A DNA stretch of 64,000 bases from Scandinavium goeteborgense (GTDB lineage Bacteria; Pseudomonadota; Gammaproteobacteria; Enterobacterales; Enterobacteriaceae), in the NCBI RefSeq assembly GCF_003935895.2, contig NZ_CP054058.1, positions 2,337,177 through 2,401,176 on the forward strand, read 5' to 3'. The number at the start of each line of letters is the position of its first letter. Positions within the stretch are counted from its first letter, which is position 1. The notes beneath the pieces were generated by a model. That model saw only the letters and a list, made by a program, of their open reading frames with translations. It searched no databases and had not been told where the DNA came from. Below, one piece after another: positions 55,327 to 64,000 of the stretch. The translations under genes were made by a program, and so were the position numbers.

Positions 55327-55356
55327 TTTAGCCCTCTTCGCGAGAAGAGGGCTAAA
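55327..55356. terminator. Hairpin between hok and paaY
   Basis: TTTAGCCCTCTT (55327-55338) and AAGAGGGCTAAA (55345-55356) form a perfect 12-bp stem with loop CGCGAG, six bases beyond the paaY stop. Likely terminator for paaXY on the minus strand, although T-tracts are short. Confidence 0.6.
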
Positions 55357-55361
55357 TTGAG

Positions 55362-55958
55362 TTATTTTGCCGATTTCGGGCGCAGATTTTCGTCAAACGT
55401 CAGACGCTGACGACCCTCTTCGACTTCACGCAGCGGCTCGACCTGATGCATCGTTAGTTTGCAACGCTCAACCAGCACCTGATATTCACGCGTGCCGCGT
55501 TTCTTCCATTCCATTTCATCGGCGCTCAGTGCACGAATGGCCTTTGCCGGGCTGCCAACAATCAAATAATTAGCGGGCATTTCAGCCTTCGCTTTCACAA
55601 ACGCCGCGGCACCCACAATGCTGTTTTCGCCGATGACCGCCCCGTCCATGATGACCGCGTTCATTCCGACCAGCGCGTTACGACGAATAACGCAGCCGTG
55701 CAGGATTGCGCTGTGTCCGATATGCCCGTCCTCTTCGACCACGGTGTCCTGCTCCGGGAAACCGTGCATGACGCAGTTGTCCTGAATATTGGCCCCGTCT
55801 TTGACCACGATTCGCCCGAAATCGCCGCGCAGGCTGGCATTCGGCCCGACGTAAACGCCTTTCCCGAGGATAACGTCGCCAATAAGTACCGCCGTCGGAT
55901 GGACGTAGCTCTCTTCAGGCACCACGGGCGTTAAGCCATCAATTTGATAAACCGGCAT
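55362..55958 (-). CDS. paaY: Phenylacetate pathway thioesterase PaaY
   Basis: 198 aa from [16 protein letters not shown] (55958); AGGAG seven bases before fits the start. Hexapeptide-repeat left-handed beta-helix ([46 protein letters not shown]). PaaY hydrolyses ring-opened CoA intermediates and the dead-end tropone-type CoA esters, protecting the phenylacetate pathway. Follows paaX by 11 bp in one transcript. Confidence 0.94.
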   Translation of the reverse strand: MPVYQIDGLTPVVPEESYVHPTAVLIGDVILGKGVYVGPNASLRGDFGRIVVKDGANIQDNCVMHGFPEQDTVVEEDGHIGHSAILHGCVIRRNALVGMNAVIMDGAVIGENSIVGAAAFVKAKAEMPANYLIVGSPAKAIRALSADEMEWKKRGTREYQVLVERCKLTMHQVEPLREVEEGRQRLTFDENLRPKSAK

Positions 55959-55969
55959 GGTCACACTCC

Positions 55970-56896
55970 TTATTTAAGATTCAGCCCACCAAAGCGCTGA
56001 TAAAACGGCGACGCGGGCTGTGGCAGCGGGCCGACGGAGGTTTCGCCCTTCTCGCTCACCCACGCCAGGGCGCCAGCTGCCACGCTCTGATAAATGTTGA
56101 TGCACAGCTGACGAGCGGCCTGTCCGGCCCAGTGTGCGGGCAGCAGCTCTTCAGGCAACAGCGGATCTTTGAGGATCACCCGGCGGTACAAGTGAATCGC
56201 CAGCAGCTGGATCGCGAAGCAGCGTTCCGGCGTCAGTTCGCCCGGAGCCGCATCCCGCAGTAGCGGCAGCAACGGTCGGAAGGTATTGATGAAATTTTCA
56301 TACATCTGGTTTTGTTCGGTGAGCTGCCAGCACTCTTCCACCCGCGCACGCAATGCGCTGACGGAGGTCGCCAGCGGGGAGCGGGCCTCAAAACATATGA
56401 CATTTTCTGCCACGCCCGCCTCATGCAGTAGCGCCTGAACGTCCGCCAGTTTTTGCGAGGGAGAGGCCATCAGGCTCGGGGCCAGCGTGCCGAAGCCCTG
56501 CCAAATCAGCTGTTTTTTCACATCGGTGAGCGTGTTTTTATCCAGCCCTTCCGACAGCAACAGTAGCCAGGTGCCGTCCCACGCGGGCGGTTCAGCCCGG
56601 TAAATTTTGCTCTCAGCGCGTCGGGTCAGACGCAGCCCTTTGTCACTCAAACGGTAAAAGCTGCGCCGTCCGATACGCGAGACGTCAAGCCAGCCCTCTT
56701 TGTTGAGTCGGAATAACGAGGTGCGAACAAAGCGATCGCCAAAGCCGAGGCCTTCGAGCAGCGCCGTCAGGCTCCCGAGCCAAATTTCGCCGCCACGATG
56801 GGATAACGCATCCCCGTAAAGGGAGGAGATTAAAGAGGTTCCGCTGACCGGCACGGCCGCAACGGCCTGCTGGATAAAGAGATCAAGTTTACTCAT
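55970..56896 (-). CDS. paaX: Phenylacetate operon repressor PaaX
   Basis: 308 aa from [12 protein letters not shown] (56896). Repressor that binds phenylacetyl-CoA. N-terminal winged HTH ([32 protein letters not shown]...[15 protein letters not shown]), central domain and C-terminal PaaX domain. The C-terminus ends GGLNLK, about eight residues shorter than E. coli PaaX; this looks natural. Operon with paaY. Confidence 0.94.
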   Translation of the reverse strand: MSKLDLFIQQAVAAVPVSGTSLISSLYGDALSHRGGEIWLGSLTALLEGLGFGDRFVRTSLFRLNKEGWLDVSRIGRRSFYRLSDKGLRLTRRAESKIYRAEPPAWDGTWLLLLSEGLDKNTLTDVKKQLIWQGFGTLAPSLMASPSQKLADVQALLHEAGVAENVICFEARSPLATSVSALRARVEECWQLTEQNQMYENFINTFRPLLPLLRDAAPGELTPERCFAIQLLAIHLYRRVILKDPLLPEELLPAHWAGQAARQLCINIYQSVAAGALAWVSEKGETSVGPLPQPASPFYQRFGGLNLK

Positions 56897-56973
56897 CTGA
56901 TTCATTCTGTTGTGATTTTTGTCCTGGATGAATCATAGCACAGATTATTTTACCCTCACCCCGACAGGAATGG

Positions 56974-57029
56974 TTGCCCGGCCTACAATCGCTCAGGCAG
57001 TAGGCCCGGTAAGCTTGCGCCACCGGGCA
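56974..57029. repeat. REP pair between paaX and paaK
   Basis: TTGCCCGGCCTAC...GTAGGCCCGGTAAGCTTGCGCCACCGGGCA. Confidence 0.8.
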
Positions 57030-57037
57030 TCACAGAC

Positions 57038-58351
57038 TTAACCGTTTGCCGCCAGTTTCCGCAGGTCAAACACGCGACACGCTTTGCCTTCGGAGCGCGG
57101 AATACTGCCGCAGTTAACGATAGTCACGTCGGTAGAAATCCCAACCATTGATTTGATGCGGTGGCGCAGCTGATGGCACACCTGGCAGCGCTGCTCATGC
57201 GATAACGTCAGGCTACTCTCTTTCAGCTCGACTTTGATCGACAGCGAGTCCAGATGCCCGCGACGGTTCACTTCCAGCTGATAGTGCGGCGACAAATGCT
57301 CAAATTTAACGATTTCCTCTTCCAGCTGTGACGGGAAGACGTTGACACCGCGAATGATCAGCATATCGTCGCTGCGCCCGCTGATGCGGTCCATACGGCG
57401 CATGGTGCGCGCGGTGCCCGGCAATAGTCGGGTCAGATCGCGGGTGCGATAGCGAATCACTGGCAGCGCTTCTTTGGTCAATGTGGTGAACAGCAGTTCG
57501 CCCTGCTGACCGTCGTCCAGCGGCGTGCCGTCGATCGGATTAACGATTTCCGGGTAGAAGTGATCTTCCCAGATGGTCGGGCCGTCGGACGTTTCCAGAC
57601 ATTCCATCGCCACGCCCGGGCCCATCACTTCTGACAGGCCGTAAATATCCAGCGCGGAAATACCCAGACGTCGTTCAATTTCTTTGCGCATCGCCATGGT
57701 CCACGGTTCGGCGCCAAACACGCCAACGCGCAGGCTGCATGTGCTGGCATCGCCGCCCATCTGGCGCTCCAGTTCTTCAATCAGATTCAGGCAGTAGGAC
57801 GGCGTAACCATAATCATGTCAGGCTTGAAATCACGAATCAGCTGCGCCTGTTTTTCGGTTTGACCGCCGGACATCGGGATCACCGTCGCGCCCAGACGCT
57901 CTGCGCCGTAATGCGCACCCAGCCCGCCAGTAAACAGGCCGTAGCCGTAGGCAACATGGATCTTGTCTTTCGCGCTGCCGCCTGCCGCACGCAGGGAACG
58001 GGCAACCAGATTGGCCCAGGTATCAATATCGTTTTGCGTATATCCCACCACCGTCGGTTTACCGGTGGTGCCAGAAGAAGCGTGAATACGCACCACCTGT
58101 TCCATCGGCACGGCAAATGTGTCGAACGGGTAGTTATCGCGTAAATCCTGCTTGGTGGTGCACGGGAATTTACGGATATCGCTCAGCTCGTTGAAGTCGT
58201 CAGGGTGAACACCCGCCGCGTCAAATTTACGGCGGTACATCGGCACATTATCGTAAGCATGTTTCAGCGTCCACTTCAGGCGTTGGGTCTGTAAAGCCTG
58301 CAGTTCGTCAACGGACGCGGTTTCAATCGATTCTAATTTTGTTGTTGTCAT
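57038..58351 (-). CDS. paaK: Phenylacetate-CoA ligase PaaK
   Basis: 437 aa, as in E. coli. AMP-forming ligase that makes phenylacetyl-CoA, the first step of the pathway and the inducer. Motif SSGTTGKPTVVGYTQND (about residues 93-109), GLSEVMGPGVAMEC, and the C-terminal SGRSDDMLIIRGVNVFPSQ and KACRVFDLRK (catalytic Lys). Last gene of the catabolic operon, 26 bp after paaJ. Confidence 0.96.
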   Translation of the reverse strand: MTTTKLESIETASVDELQALQTQRLKWTLKHAYDNVPMYRRKFDAAGVHPDDFNELSDIRKFPCTTKQDLRDNYPFDTFAVPMEQVVRIHASSGTTGKPTVVGYTQNDIDTWANLVARSLRAAGGSAKDKIHVAYGYGLFTGGLGAHYGAERLGATVIPMSGGQTEKQAQLIRDFKPDMIMVTPSYCLNLIEELERQMGGDASTCSLRVGVFGAEPWTMAMRKEIERRLGISALDIYGLSEVMGPGVAMECLETSDGPTIWEDHFYPEIVNPIDGTPLDDGQQGELLFTTLTKEALPVIRYRTRDLTRLLPGTARTMRRMDRISGRSDDMLIIRGVNVFPSQLEEEIVKFEHLSPHYQLEVNRRGHLDSLSIKVELKESSLTLSHEQRCQVCHQLRHRIKSMVGISTDVTIVNCGSIPRSEGKACRVFDLRKLAANG

Positions 58352-58377
58352 TGTAGGGTACTCGCAGGTTAATCAGC

Positions 58378-59583
58378 TCACACGCGCTCCAGGATCATGG
58401 CAATGCCCTGACCCACACCGATACACATCGTGCACAGGGCGTAACGCCCTCCGCGACGGTGCAGTTCATTGCTGGCGGCCAGCGCCAGTCGGGCACCACT
58501 CATGCCTAACGGATGGCCTAACGCGATGGCACCACCGTTGGGATTTACATGCGGGGCATCGTCCGGGAGCCCCAACTGTCTCATGACACCGAGCGCCTGG
58601 GCGGCGAACGCCTCATTCAGCTCGATGACGTCCATATCGTTGATACTCAGCCCCGCGCGCTCCAGCACTTTGCGGGTGGCAGGCACCGGGCCAAGCCCCA
58701 TCAGACGTGGCTCGACGCCCGCGGTGGCCATCGCCACAATACGCGCTCGCGGGGTTAATCCCTGACGTGCGGCCATTTCCGCGCTGGCGATAATCAGTGC
58801 CGCCGCCCCGTCGTTGACGCCTGAAGCGTTACCGGCAGTGATGACCCCGTTGCTGCGAAACGGCGTTTTCAAGGCGGCGAGTTGTTCGAGCGTGGTTTCC
58901 GCTCGCGGATGCTCATCCTGCGTCACTTCGGTCAACGCGCCCTTTTTGCCTTTTACGCTGACCGGAACTATTTCTTCAGCCAGAATGCCGTTTTGCTGAG
59001 CGATCGCAGTGCGCTGCTGACTGCGCCAGGCGAACACATCCTGATCGGTACGGCTAATTTTTAACAATTCAGCTACATTCTCTGCCGTTTCGGGCATGCT
59101 GTCAGTACCAAAATGCTGCTGCATGAGCGGGTTCACAAAACGCCAGCCGATCGTGGTGTCGAACATTTCAGCCTGACGCTGGAACGGCGTGGTGGCCTTG
59201 CCCATCACAAATGGCGCACGGGACATGGACTCCACGCCACCGGCAATCAGTAAATCCGCATCGCCGGAACGGATAGCGCGGGCAGCAAAGCCAATCGCAT
59301 CCAGTCCGGAACCGCATAAACGGTTGATGGTGGTGCCGGAGACCGTCTGCGGGAGGCCCGCCAAAAGCGACGCCATGCGTGCCACGTTGCGGTTATCTTC
59401 CCCGGCCTGGTTGGCACAGCCGAAAATCACATCGTCGATACGTTCAGCATCCAACTGCGGATGCCTGTCGAGCAGCGCCCGCAGCGGCACCGCGCCCAAA
59501 TCGTCGGCGCGAATACCGGCAAGTCCACCGCCGTAGCGCCCCACCGGCGTTCTCACGCCGTCACAGATAAATGCGTCACGCAT
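58378..59583 (-). CDS. paaJ: 3-oxoadipyl-CoA thiolase PaaJ
   Basis: 401 aa. Thiolase that splits 3-oxoadipyl-CoA (and 3-oxo-5,6-dehydrosuberyl-CoA). Active-site Cys90 in NRLCGSG, His in [16 protein letters not shown], second Cys in [12 protein letters not shown]. The start overlaps the paaI stop (TGATG). Chemically the same reaction as PcaF in the beta-ketoadipate pathway, which matters because pcaHG is nearby. Confidence 0.95.
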   Translation of the reverse strand: MRDAFICDGVRTPVGRYGGGLAGIRADDLGAVPLRALLDRHPQLDAERIDDVIFGCANQAGEDNRNVARMASLLAGLPQTVSGTTINRLCGSGLDAIGFAARAIRSGDADLLIAGGVESMSRAPFVMGKATTPFQRQAEMFDTTIGWRFVNPLMQQHFGTDSMPETAENVAELLKISRTDQDVFAWRSQQRTAIAQQNGILAEEIVPVSVKGKKGALTEVTQDEHPRAETTLEQLAALKTPFRSNGVITAGNASGVNDGAAALIIASAEMAARQGLTPRARIVAMATAGVEPRLMGLGPVPATRKVLERAGLSINDMDVIELNEAFAAQALGVMRQLGLPDDAPHVNPNGGAIALGHPLGMSGARLALAASNELHRRGGRYALCTMCIGVGQGIAMILERV

Positions 59584-60008
59584 CAGGCTTCTCCCGTTAC
59601 GCTGCCACCGATGCGGTGTGATTTACCGCGAAACAGGGCCACAGCTTTTTGTTGTTGGTTTACGATTTCAATGTCATACACGCCGGTCAATTTGCCCTGA
59701 TGCATCACGCGCGCGGTGGCGGTGAGTTTATCCCCGGCAAAGCCCGGACGCAGAAAGTCGATGTTGCAGCCCGATGCCACCGCCGCCAGCCCCTGGCTGT
59801 TGCAGGCGTAGGCGAATGCGGTATCCGCCAGCGAGAAAAGCTGCCCGCCGTGGCAGGTTTGATGGCCGTTGAGCATGTTGGCGGTGACAGTCATGGTCAG
59901 CACCGCGAAGCCTTCGCCCATCTCGATAATGTCGATTCCCAGCGCCTGAGCGCAGGTGTCGCGTTCGTACATCACGCGGGCGTTATGCCAGGCGTCGTTA
60001 TGACTCAT
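59583..60008 (-). CDS. paaI: Hydroxyphenylacetyl-CoA thioesterase PaaI
   Basis: 141 aa from MSHNDAWHN (60008); a longer frame to 60128 lies inside paaH and is not used. Hot-dog-fold thioesterase (NGHQTCHGGQLFSLADTAFAYACNSQG, LRPGFAGDKLTATARV) that hydrolyses ring-hydroxylated phenylacetyl-CoA. Overlaps the paaH stop by 11 bp. Confidence 0.94.
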   Translation of the reverse strand: MSHNDAWHNARVMYERDTCAQALGIDIIEMGEGFAVLTMTVTANMLNGHQTCHGGQLFSLADTAFAYACNSQGLAAVASGCNIDFLRPGFAGDKLTATARVMHQGKLTGVYDIEIVNQQQKAVALFRGKSHRIGGSVTGEA

Positions 60009-61428
60009 AGCTACTCTCCAGAAGCGCACGCTGGCGCAGCAGGGAACAAGGGCGATAGCGTTCTTCGCCGTAATGACGTTGCAGGTTTTCCAGCAGCGCC
60101 AGCACGCGCTGCCAGCCGAGCTGTTCACCCCACTGGAGCGGGCCGCGCGGGTAATTCACGCCCAGACGCATGGCGGTGTTGATATCTTCTTCGCTGGCGA
60201 CGCCTTTTTGCAGGGCGTCCAGCGCTTCGTTGACCAGCATCGCCACGGTACGCCACACCAGCAGCCCCGGATAATCAGCGACCAGCAGCACTTTTTTGCC
60301 TTGTTGCTGCAACCAGTAAATGGCTTTTTCCGTGGCTTCCAGACGGTTGCCCGGCGCGGCGGCAATCACCACTACCGCGCCCTCACTGCGGTCCATCATC
60401 ACCACCGGCTGGTGAGTGCGCGTGGCCGCGGCCTGAGCGGTTTCACCGGTAGTTTCCATCAACAGCAGATTATCAAGCGTGACAACGTCACGTTCTTTTT
60501 GCACGCTGGATGCCTGACGATGCACAGGTACTGGCGGATAAAACGCAGGCTCGGCGGCCCCCTGCGGCCAGGGATAAACGCCCTGCCCACTTTTTTTACC
60601 GTAGCGCCCCGCCAGCACCAGCTCCTGCTGCACCAGCGACGGCAGAAAACGACGTTCCTGCCAGAAAGCGTTAAACACTGAACAGGTCACGGCGAAATTC
60701 ACGTCCTGACCAATCAAATCGGTAAGCGCCAGCGGCCCCATCGGGAAACCGCCCGCTTCACGGAGCGCGGTATCAATCGCTTCCGGGGCGGCAACCTGCT
60801 CTTCCAGCGCGCGCCAGGCTTCGGCATAGAACGGACGCGCCACGCGGTTGACGATAAAACCTGGCGTGGAGTGGCACTGAACCGGCTGTTTGCCCCAGGC
60901 CAGCACGCACTGGCTAAGTTGCGTCACCACTTCGGTGGACGTCGCCACACCGCTTACAACTTCCACCAGTTTCATTACCGGTGCCGGGTTGAAGAAATGC
61001 AGCCCCGCCACCCGCTCCGGGTGCGTCACGCCCGCCGCAATCGCGGTAATCGAAATGGATGAGGTGTTGCTGGTCAGCAGCGTATGCGCCGGGCAGATTT
61101 CACCCAGCTGTGCAAACAACGCTTTTTTGACGTCGAGATTTTCAGCGGCCGCTTCAATCACTAAGTCGGCTGCCGCCAGCGCGGCGATGTCCGTCACCGG
61201 CACAATGCGCGCCAGACCGCGTTCGCAGGCGTCGGCGCTGAGTTTGCCGCGTGCGACCCGGGACTCCAGACGCTGACGCAGCGCGTCGATCGCGCGGGTC
61301 ATGGCGTCGGCAGAAATGTCATGCAGCAGCACTTGTTGCCCGGCCATCGCCGCCACTTCCGCAATACCTGCGCCCATGGTGCCGCTGCCAATCACCGCTA
61401 CGGTTCGAATCTGTTGGCTCATGGTCAT
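59998..61428 (-). CDS. paaH: 3-hydroxyadipyl-CoA dehydrogenase PaaH
   Basis: 476 aa; the start at 61428 overlaps the paaG stop (ATGA), and an internal ATG two codons later is the alternative. NAD-binding motif VAVIGSGTMGAGIAEVAAM, LHFFNPAPVMKLVEVV, and a second 3HCDH domain with TPGFIVNRVARPFYAEAW and GKKSGQGVYPW. Oxidises 3-hydroxyadipyl-CoA. Confidence 0.95.
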   Translation of the reverse strand: MTMSQQIRTVAVIGSGTMGAGIAEVAAMAGQQVLLHDISADAMTRAIDALRQRLESRVARGKLSADACERGLARIVPVTDIAALAAADLVIEAAAENLDVKKALFAQLGEICPAHTLLTSNTSSISITAIAAGVTHPERVAGLHFFNPAPVMKLVEVVSGVATSTEVVTQLSQCVLAWGKQPVQCHSTPGFIVNRVARPFYAEAWRALEEQVAAPEAIDTALREAGGFPMGPLALTDLIGQDVNFAVTCSVFNAFWQERRFLPSLVQQELVLAGRYGKKSGQGVYPWPQGAAEPAFYPPVPVHRQASSVQKERDVVTLDNLLLMETTGETAQAAATRTHQPVVMMDRSEGAVVVIAAAPGNRLEATEKAIYWLQQQGKKVLLVADYPGLLVWRTVAMLVNEALDALQKGVASEEDINTAMRLGVNYPRGPLQWGEQLGWQRVLALLENLQRHYGEERYRPCSLLRQRALLESSYES

Positions 61429-62213
61429 TTCCCGCTGAACTGTGGTTGACGTTTGGCAAGGAAGGCGCTGACGCCTTCGCGATAATCTGCGCTGCGCCCT
61501 GCCATGCGCTGGTAATCACGCTCGAGGTCGAGCTGTGCGTCCAGACCGTGGGTTTCCGCCGCGTTGATCGCCTGTTTGATAAGTCCGAGGCCATACGTCG
61601 GCTGCGTGGCGAAGTGGCGCGCCATCTGATGGGCGGTGTCGCTGAGCTGTGCGTCATCCACCACCTGCCAGATCATGCCCCACTGCTGGGCCTGTTCGGC
61701 GCTGAGTTTGTCCCCCAGCAGCGCCAGGCCCATGGCCCGTGCACGCCCCGCCACTCGCGGTAAAACCCAGGTGCCGCCGCAGTCCGGAATCAGTCCCAGC
61801 TTGCTGAACGCCATCACGAAATTTGCTGAACGCGCGGCAATCACCATGTCGCAGCCGAGGGCCAACGTGGCACCCGCACCTGCCGCCACGCCGTTCACCG
61901 CACAGATAACCGGTTTGGGTAGTTTTGCCAGACGGCGAACCAGCGGGTTCCAGAAGGTTTCCACCGAATAGCCGAGATCAGGTGGCGGGCCGCTCGGGTC
62001 AACGTTGCGGTCGTTCAGATCCTGTCCGGCGCAAAATCCGCGCCCGGCACCGGTGATGACCAGGCAACGAATGGCATCATCGCGTTCGGCCTGTGTCAGG
62101 CACTCGGCGAGCTGCCCGTGCATTTCCTCGTTAAAGCTGTTCAGTCGATCCGGACGATTCAGCGTGAGCGTCATCACCCCGTGCTCAACGTGACTGAGAA
62201 TAAAAGCATCCAT
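61425..62213 (-). CDS. paaG: 1,2-epoxyphenylacetyl-CoA isomerase PaaG
   Basis: 262 aa, crotonase superfamily. Converts the ring epoxide to oxepin-CoA and also isomerises dehydroadipyl-CoA. GRGFCAGQDLNDRN (oxyanion hole) and VNGVAAGAGATLALGCDMVIA, with FSKLGLIPDCGGTWVLPR around the catalytic Asp. Starts 2 bp after paaF. Confidence 0.95.
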   Translation of the reverse strand: MDAFILSHVEHGVMTLTLNRPDRLNSFNEEMHGQLAECLTQAERDDAIRCLVITGAGRGFCAGQDLNDRNVDPSGPPPDLGYSVETFWNPLVRRLAKLPKPVICAVNGVAAGAGATLALGCDMVIAARSANFVMAFSKLGLIPDCGGTWVLPRVAGRARAMGLALLGDKLSAEQAQQWGMIWQVVDDAQLSDTAHQMARHFATQPTYGLGLIKQAINAAETHGLDAQLDLERDYQRMAGRSADYREGVSAFLAKRQPQFSGK

Positions 62214-62215
62214 CG

Positions 62216-62983
62216 TTAGCGTCCTTTGAATTCGGGTTGGCGTTTGGCGAGAAACGCGGCGATACCTTCGCGACGATCGTCAGTTGCGCTGAGCAGCGTA
62301 AACAGCTGGCGCTCCTGCGCGAGTCCGGCAGCGAGCGTCACTTCCTGTGACTGACGAAGCGCCTGTTTGGCGGCCTGCAACGCCAGCGGAGCGTGTTTCG
62401 CCATCGCAGCCGCCAGGCTGAGGGCGTATTCCGTGGTCAGGCCAACCGGGTAAATTTCACTCACCAGCCCCGCCTGTTGCGCGCGCGGGGCATCAATGCT
62501 GCGTCCGGTGAGCACCATTTGTGTCGCTAAGGATTTGCCCACGCAGCGGATCAGACGCTGCGTGCCGCCTGCGCCCGGCATCAGGCCGAGAGTGATTTCC
62601 GGCAGTCCAAACGTGGCGTTATCGCCCGCCACCACCACATCGCACAGCAGCGCCAGTTCACAGCCTGCGCCCAGCGCATAACCGTTCACGGCGGCAATCA
62701 GCGGTTTGCTGAAGACGTCGATGCGCGCCCAAATGCGCGGGCGAATATCGTTCAGCGTCGCGGCTAAATCTTTCTCCGCCATCTCCTGTAAATCCGCTCC
62801 GGCGGCAAACACGCGCTCGCTGCCGGTGATGATGACCGCGCCGATGCTGCTGTCCTGCTGGGCTGATTCCAGCGCGTCGGCAATTTGAGTCAATAACGCG
62901 TTGTTCAGGGCATTGCGTGCCTGAGGACGGTTCAGCGTCAGCAGCAATACGCGGTCGTGGCGGCTAATCAGTAATTCGCTCAT
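62216..62983 (-). CDS. paaF: 2,3-dehydroadipyl-CoA hydratase PaaF
   Basis: 255 aa crotonase family. Oxyanion hole ERVFAAGADLQEM and NGYALGAGCELALLCDVVVA, ITLGLMPGAGGTQRLIR near the catalytic Glu. Hydrates 2,3-dehydroadipyl-CoA. Start overlaps the paaE stop by ATGA. Confidence 0.95.
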   Translation of the reverse strand: MSELLISRHDRVLLLTLNRPQARNALNNALLTQIADALESAQQDSSIGAVIITGSERVFAAGADLQEMAEKDLAATLNDIRPRIWARIDVFSKPLIAAVNGYALGAGCELALLCDVVVAGDNATFGLPEITLGLMPGAGGTQRLIRCVGKSLATQMVLTGRSIDAPRAQQAGLVSEIYPVGLTTEYALSLAAAMAKHAPLALQAAKQALRQSQEVTLAAGLAQERQLFTLLSATDDRREGIAAFLAKRQPEFKGR

Positions 62984-64000
62984 GCCATCCCCTTCGCATC
63001 AAAATCGACGATCACGTCGGCAGTGACCGGCAGCGACTGGCAGCTCAGAACGTAACCTGCCGCCAGTTCATCCGGCTCAAGGCTGTAGTTGGTAGCCATA
63101 GACACTTCACCGCGCAGCACTTTGCATTTGCAGGTGGCGCATACCCCACCTTTGCAGGCGTAAGGTAAGTCCGCGCCCTGACGCAGCGCGGCGTCGAGAA
63201 TGCTTTCGTCATCAGCGGAAAGGACGATTGCGCGGTCACGTCCGTCCTGACGCAGGGTGACGGTCTGGCCGTCGGCCTGGACGCTAGACGCGTGGCGCAC
63301 GGTGCTGCCCGGGGTATTGAAGCGCTCGAGGTGAATGGCATTTTGCGGCATTCCCAGCGCGATGAGCGCGGTTTCAGCGTCGTCCATCATCGCCGCCGGA
63401 CCGCAGATAAAGGCCTCATCAAACTGGCTGAAATTCAGCAGCGAGCGGGAAAGCGCATGCAGTTTTTCACCGTCGATGCGGCCATGCAGCAACGCGCTGT
63501 CGAGGGTTTCCTGGCTGAAAATACTCAGCAATTGCAGGCGCGTCGGATACGTGTCTTTCAGGTCGGCCAGCTGCTGGCGGAACATCATGCTCTGACTGCT
63601 GCGGTTGCCGTAAATCACGGTGAACGCGCTGTCCGGCTCGGCCTGTAATGTGGTTTCGACAATCGCCAGCATTGGGGTTATTCCGGAACCTGCGGCGATT
63701 GCCAGATAGTGTCCGCTGCGCTCAGGCTGCGGCTGATAACCAAAGTTGCCCTGGGGGATCATCACCTCAAGGGTCATTCCGGCTTTGATTTCATCCCGGG
63801 CATAGCGTGAGAAGCGCCCGCCTTCGATGGCCTTCACTGCCACGCTGATTTCGCCCGGCACCGCGCGGCGACAAATCGAATAACAGCGGCGGAGTTCTTC
63901 GCCTGCCAGTTTGGCCTTCAGGGTCAGATGCTGACCGGGGCGGAACGCGTAGGCGCTTTGCAGCGTTTGCGGGACGGCGAACGTAATGGTCACCGCATCG
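62980..64000 (-). CDS. paaE: Phenylacetyl-CoA epoxidase reductase PaaE, 5' end outside window
   Basis: About 340 residues are visible and the frame is open to the window edge; the GTG at 63993 is an internal Val (DAVTITF), and roughly 18 residues are missing. FNR-type FAD domain (RCYSICR, AIAAGSGITPMLAI), NAD domain (FICGPAAMMDDAET), and a C-terminal plant-type 2Fe-2S domain with Cys ligands in CKGGVCATCKCKV and SCQS. It passes electrons to the PaaABC oxygenase, whose genes should lie just beyond the window. Confidence 0.95.
   Translation of the reverse strand, partial: DAVTITFAVPQTLQSAYAFRPGQHLTLKAKLAGEELRRCYSICRRAVPGEISVAVKAIEGGRFSRYARDEIKAGMTLEVMIPQGNFGYQPQPERSGHYLAIAAGSGITPMLAIVETTLQAEPDSAFTVIYGNRSSQSMMFRQQLADLKDTYPTRLQLLSIFSQETLDSALLHGRIDGEKLHALSRSLLNFSQFDEAFICGPAAMMDDAETALIALGMPQNAIHLERFNTPGSTVRHASSVQADGQTVTLRQDGRDRAIVLSADDESILDAALRQGADLPYACKGGVCATCKCKVLRGEVSMATNYSLEPDELAAGYVLSCQSLPVTADVIVDFDAKGMA

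Overview
The window is a stretch of an enteric gamma-proteobacterial chromosome. Most genes are clear orthologues of the E. coli K-12 'paa - azoR - hrpA - ydcF - aldA - gapC - cybB - ydcJ - opgD - rimL - ydcK - tehB - ydcL - ydcO - sutR(ydcN) - rlhA(ydcP) - ydcR - ydcSTUV-patD - ortT - yncL' segment, read here in inverted order. REP/BIME repeats of the enterobacterial 'TTGCCCGG...CCGGGC' type sit in many gaps. Extra genes (hpxO, pcaHG-pcaQ, a cio-type oxidase, an intact gapC) suggest a non-Escherichia member such as the Enterobacter/Lelliottia/Klebsiella group. The genus cannot be fixed from this sequence alone.

Layout. 1-1.1 kb: a lipoprotein (cut by the window start) resembling type VI secretion immunity lipoproteins, overlapping a frameshifted hcp. 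1.1-5 kb: small accessory genes (membrane and secreted proteins, an alpha/beta hydrolase, the membrane toxin OrtT, the 30-aa YncL, a lipoprotein, an acetyltransferase) and a tRNA-like gene with an abnormal anticodon arm but an encoded CCA. 5-13 kb: an MBL-fold hydrolase, then the ydcSTUV-patD putrescine-type uptake/oxidation operon and the MocR regulator ydcR. 13-15.6 kb: a three-gene cyanide-insensitive bd-type oxidase operon. 15.7-22.3 kb: rlhA, sutR/ydcO with a strong shared operator palindrome, an AraC regulator with an EamA exporter, and ydcL. 22.4-27.6 kb: an orphan dipeptide-binding protein divergent from a peptidase-T-like enzyme, tehB (without tehA), ydcK and rimL.

27.7-39 kb is the most accessory part. 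It holds a urate hydroxylase (hpxO) behind a near-perfect sigma-54 promoter, a LysR/short-chain-dehydrogenase pair, opgD, an aminotransferase plus an orphan amino-acid-binding protein, a YdhS-like flavoprotein, a LysR regulator whose promoter shares a 32-bp sequence with the ydhS-like promoter, and a type B carboxylesterase. 39-43 kb: ydcJ, then protocatechuate 3,4-dioxygenase pcaHG with pcaQ, occupying the place where E. coli K-12 has ydcI-trg-hokB. 43-54.8 kb: cybB, intact gapC, a hydrolase, a GFA-like protein, aldA, ydcF, an O-methyltransferase, hrpA and azoR. 54.8-55.3 kb: a hok/sok type I toxin-antitoxin locus. 55.3-64 kb: paaY, paaX and paaK-J-I-H-G-F-E of phenylacetate catabolism, with paaE cut by the window end.

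Functionally the window is rich in nitrogen and carbon scavenging: putrescine, peptides, urate, glycolaldehyde/lactaldehyde, protocatechuate and phenylacetate. Several of these genes carry their own local regulator and recognisable operators.
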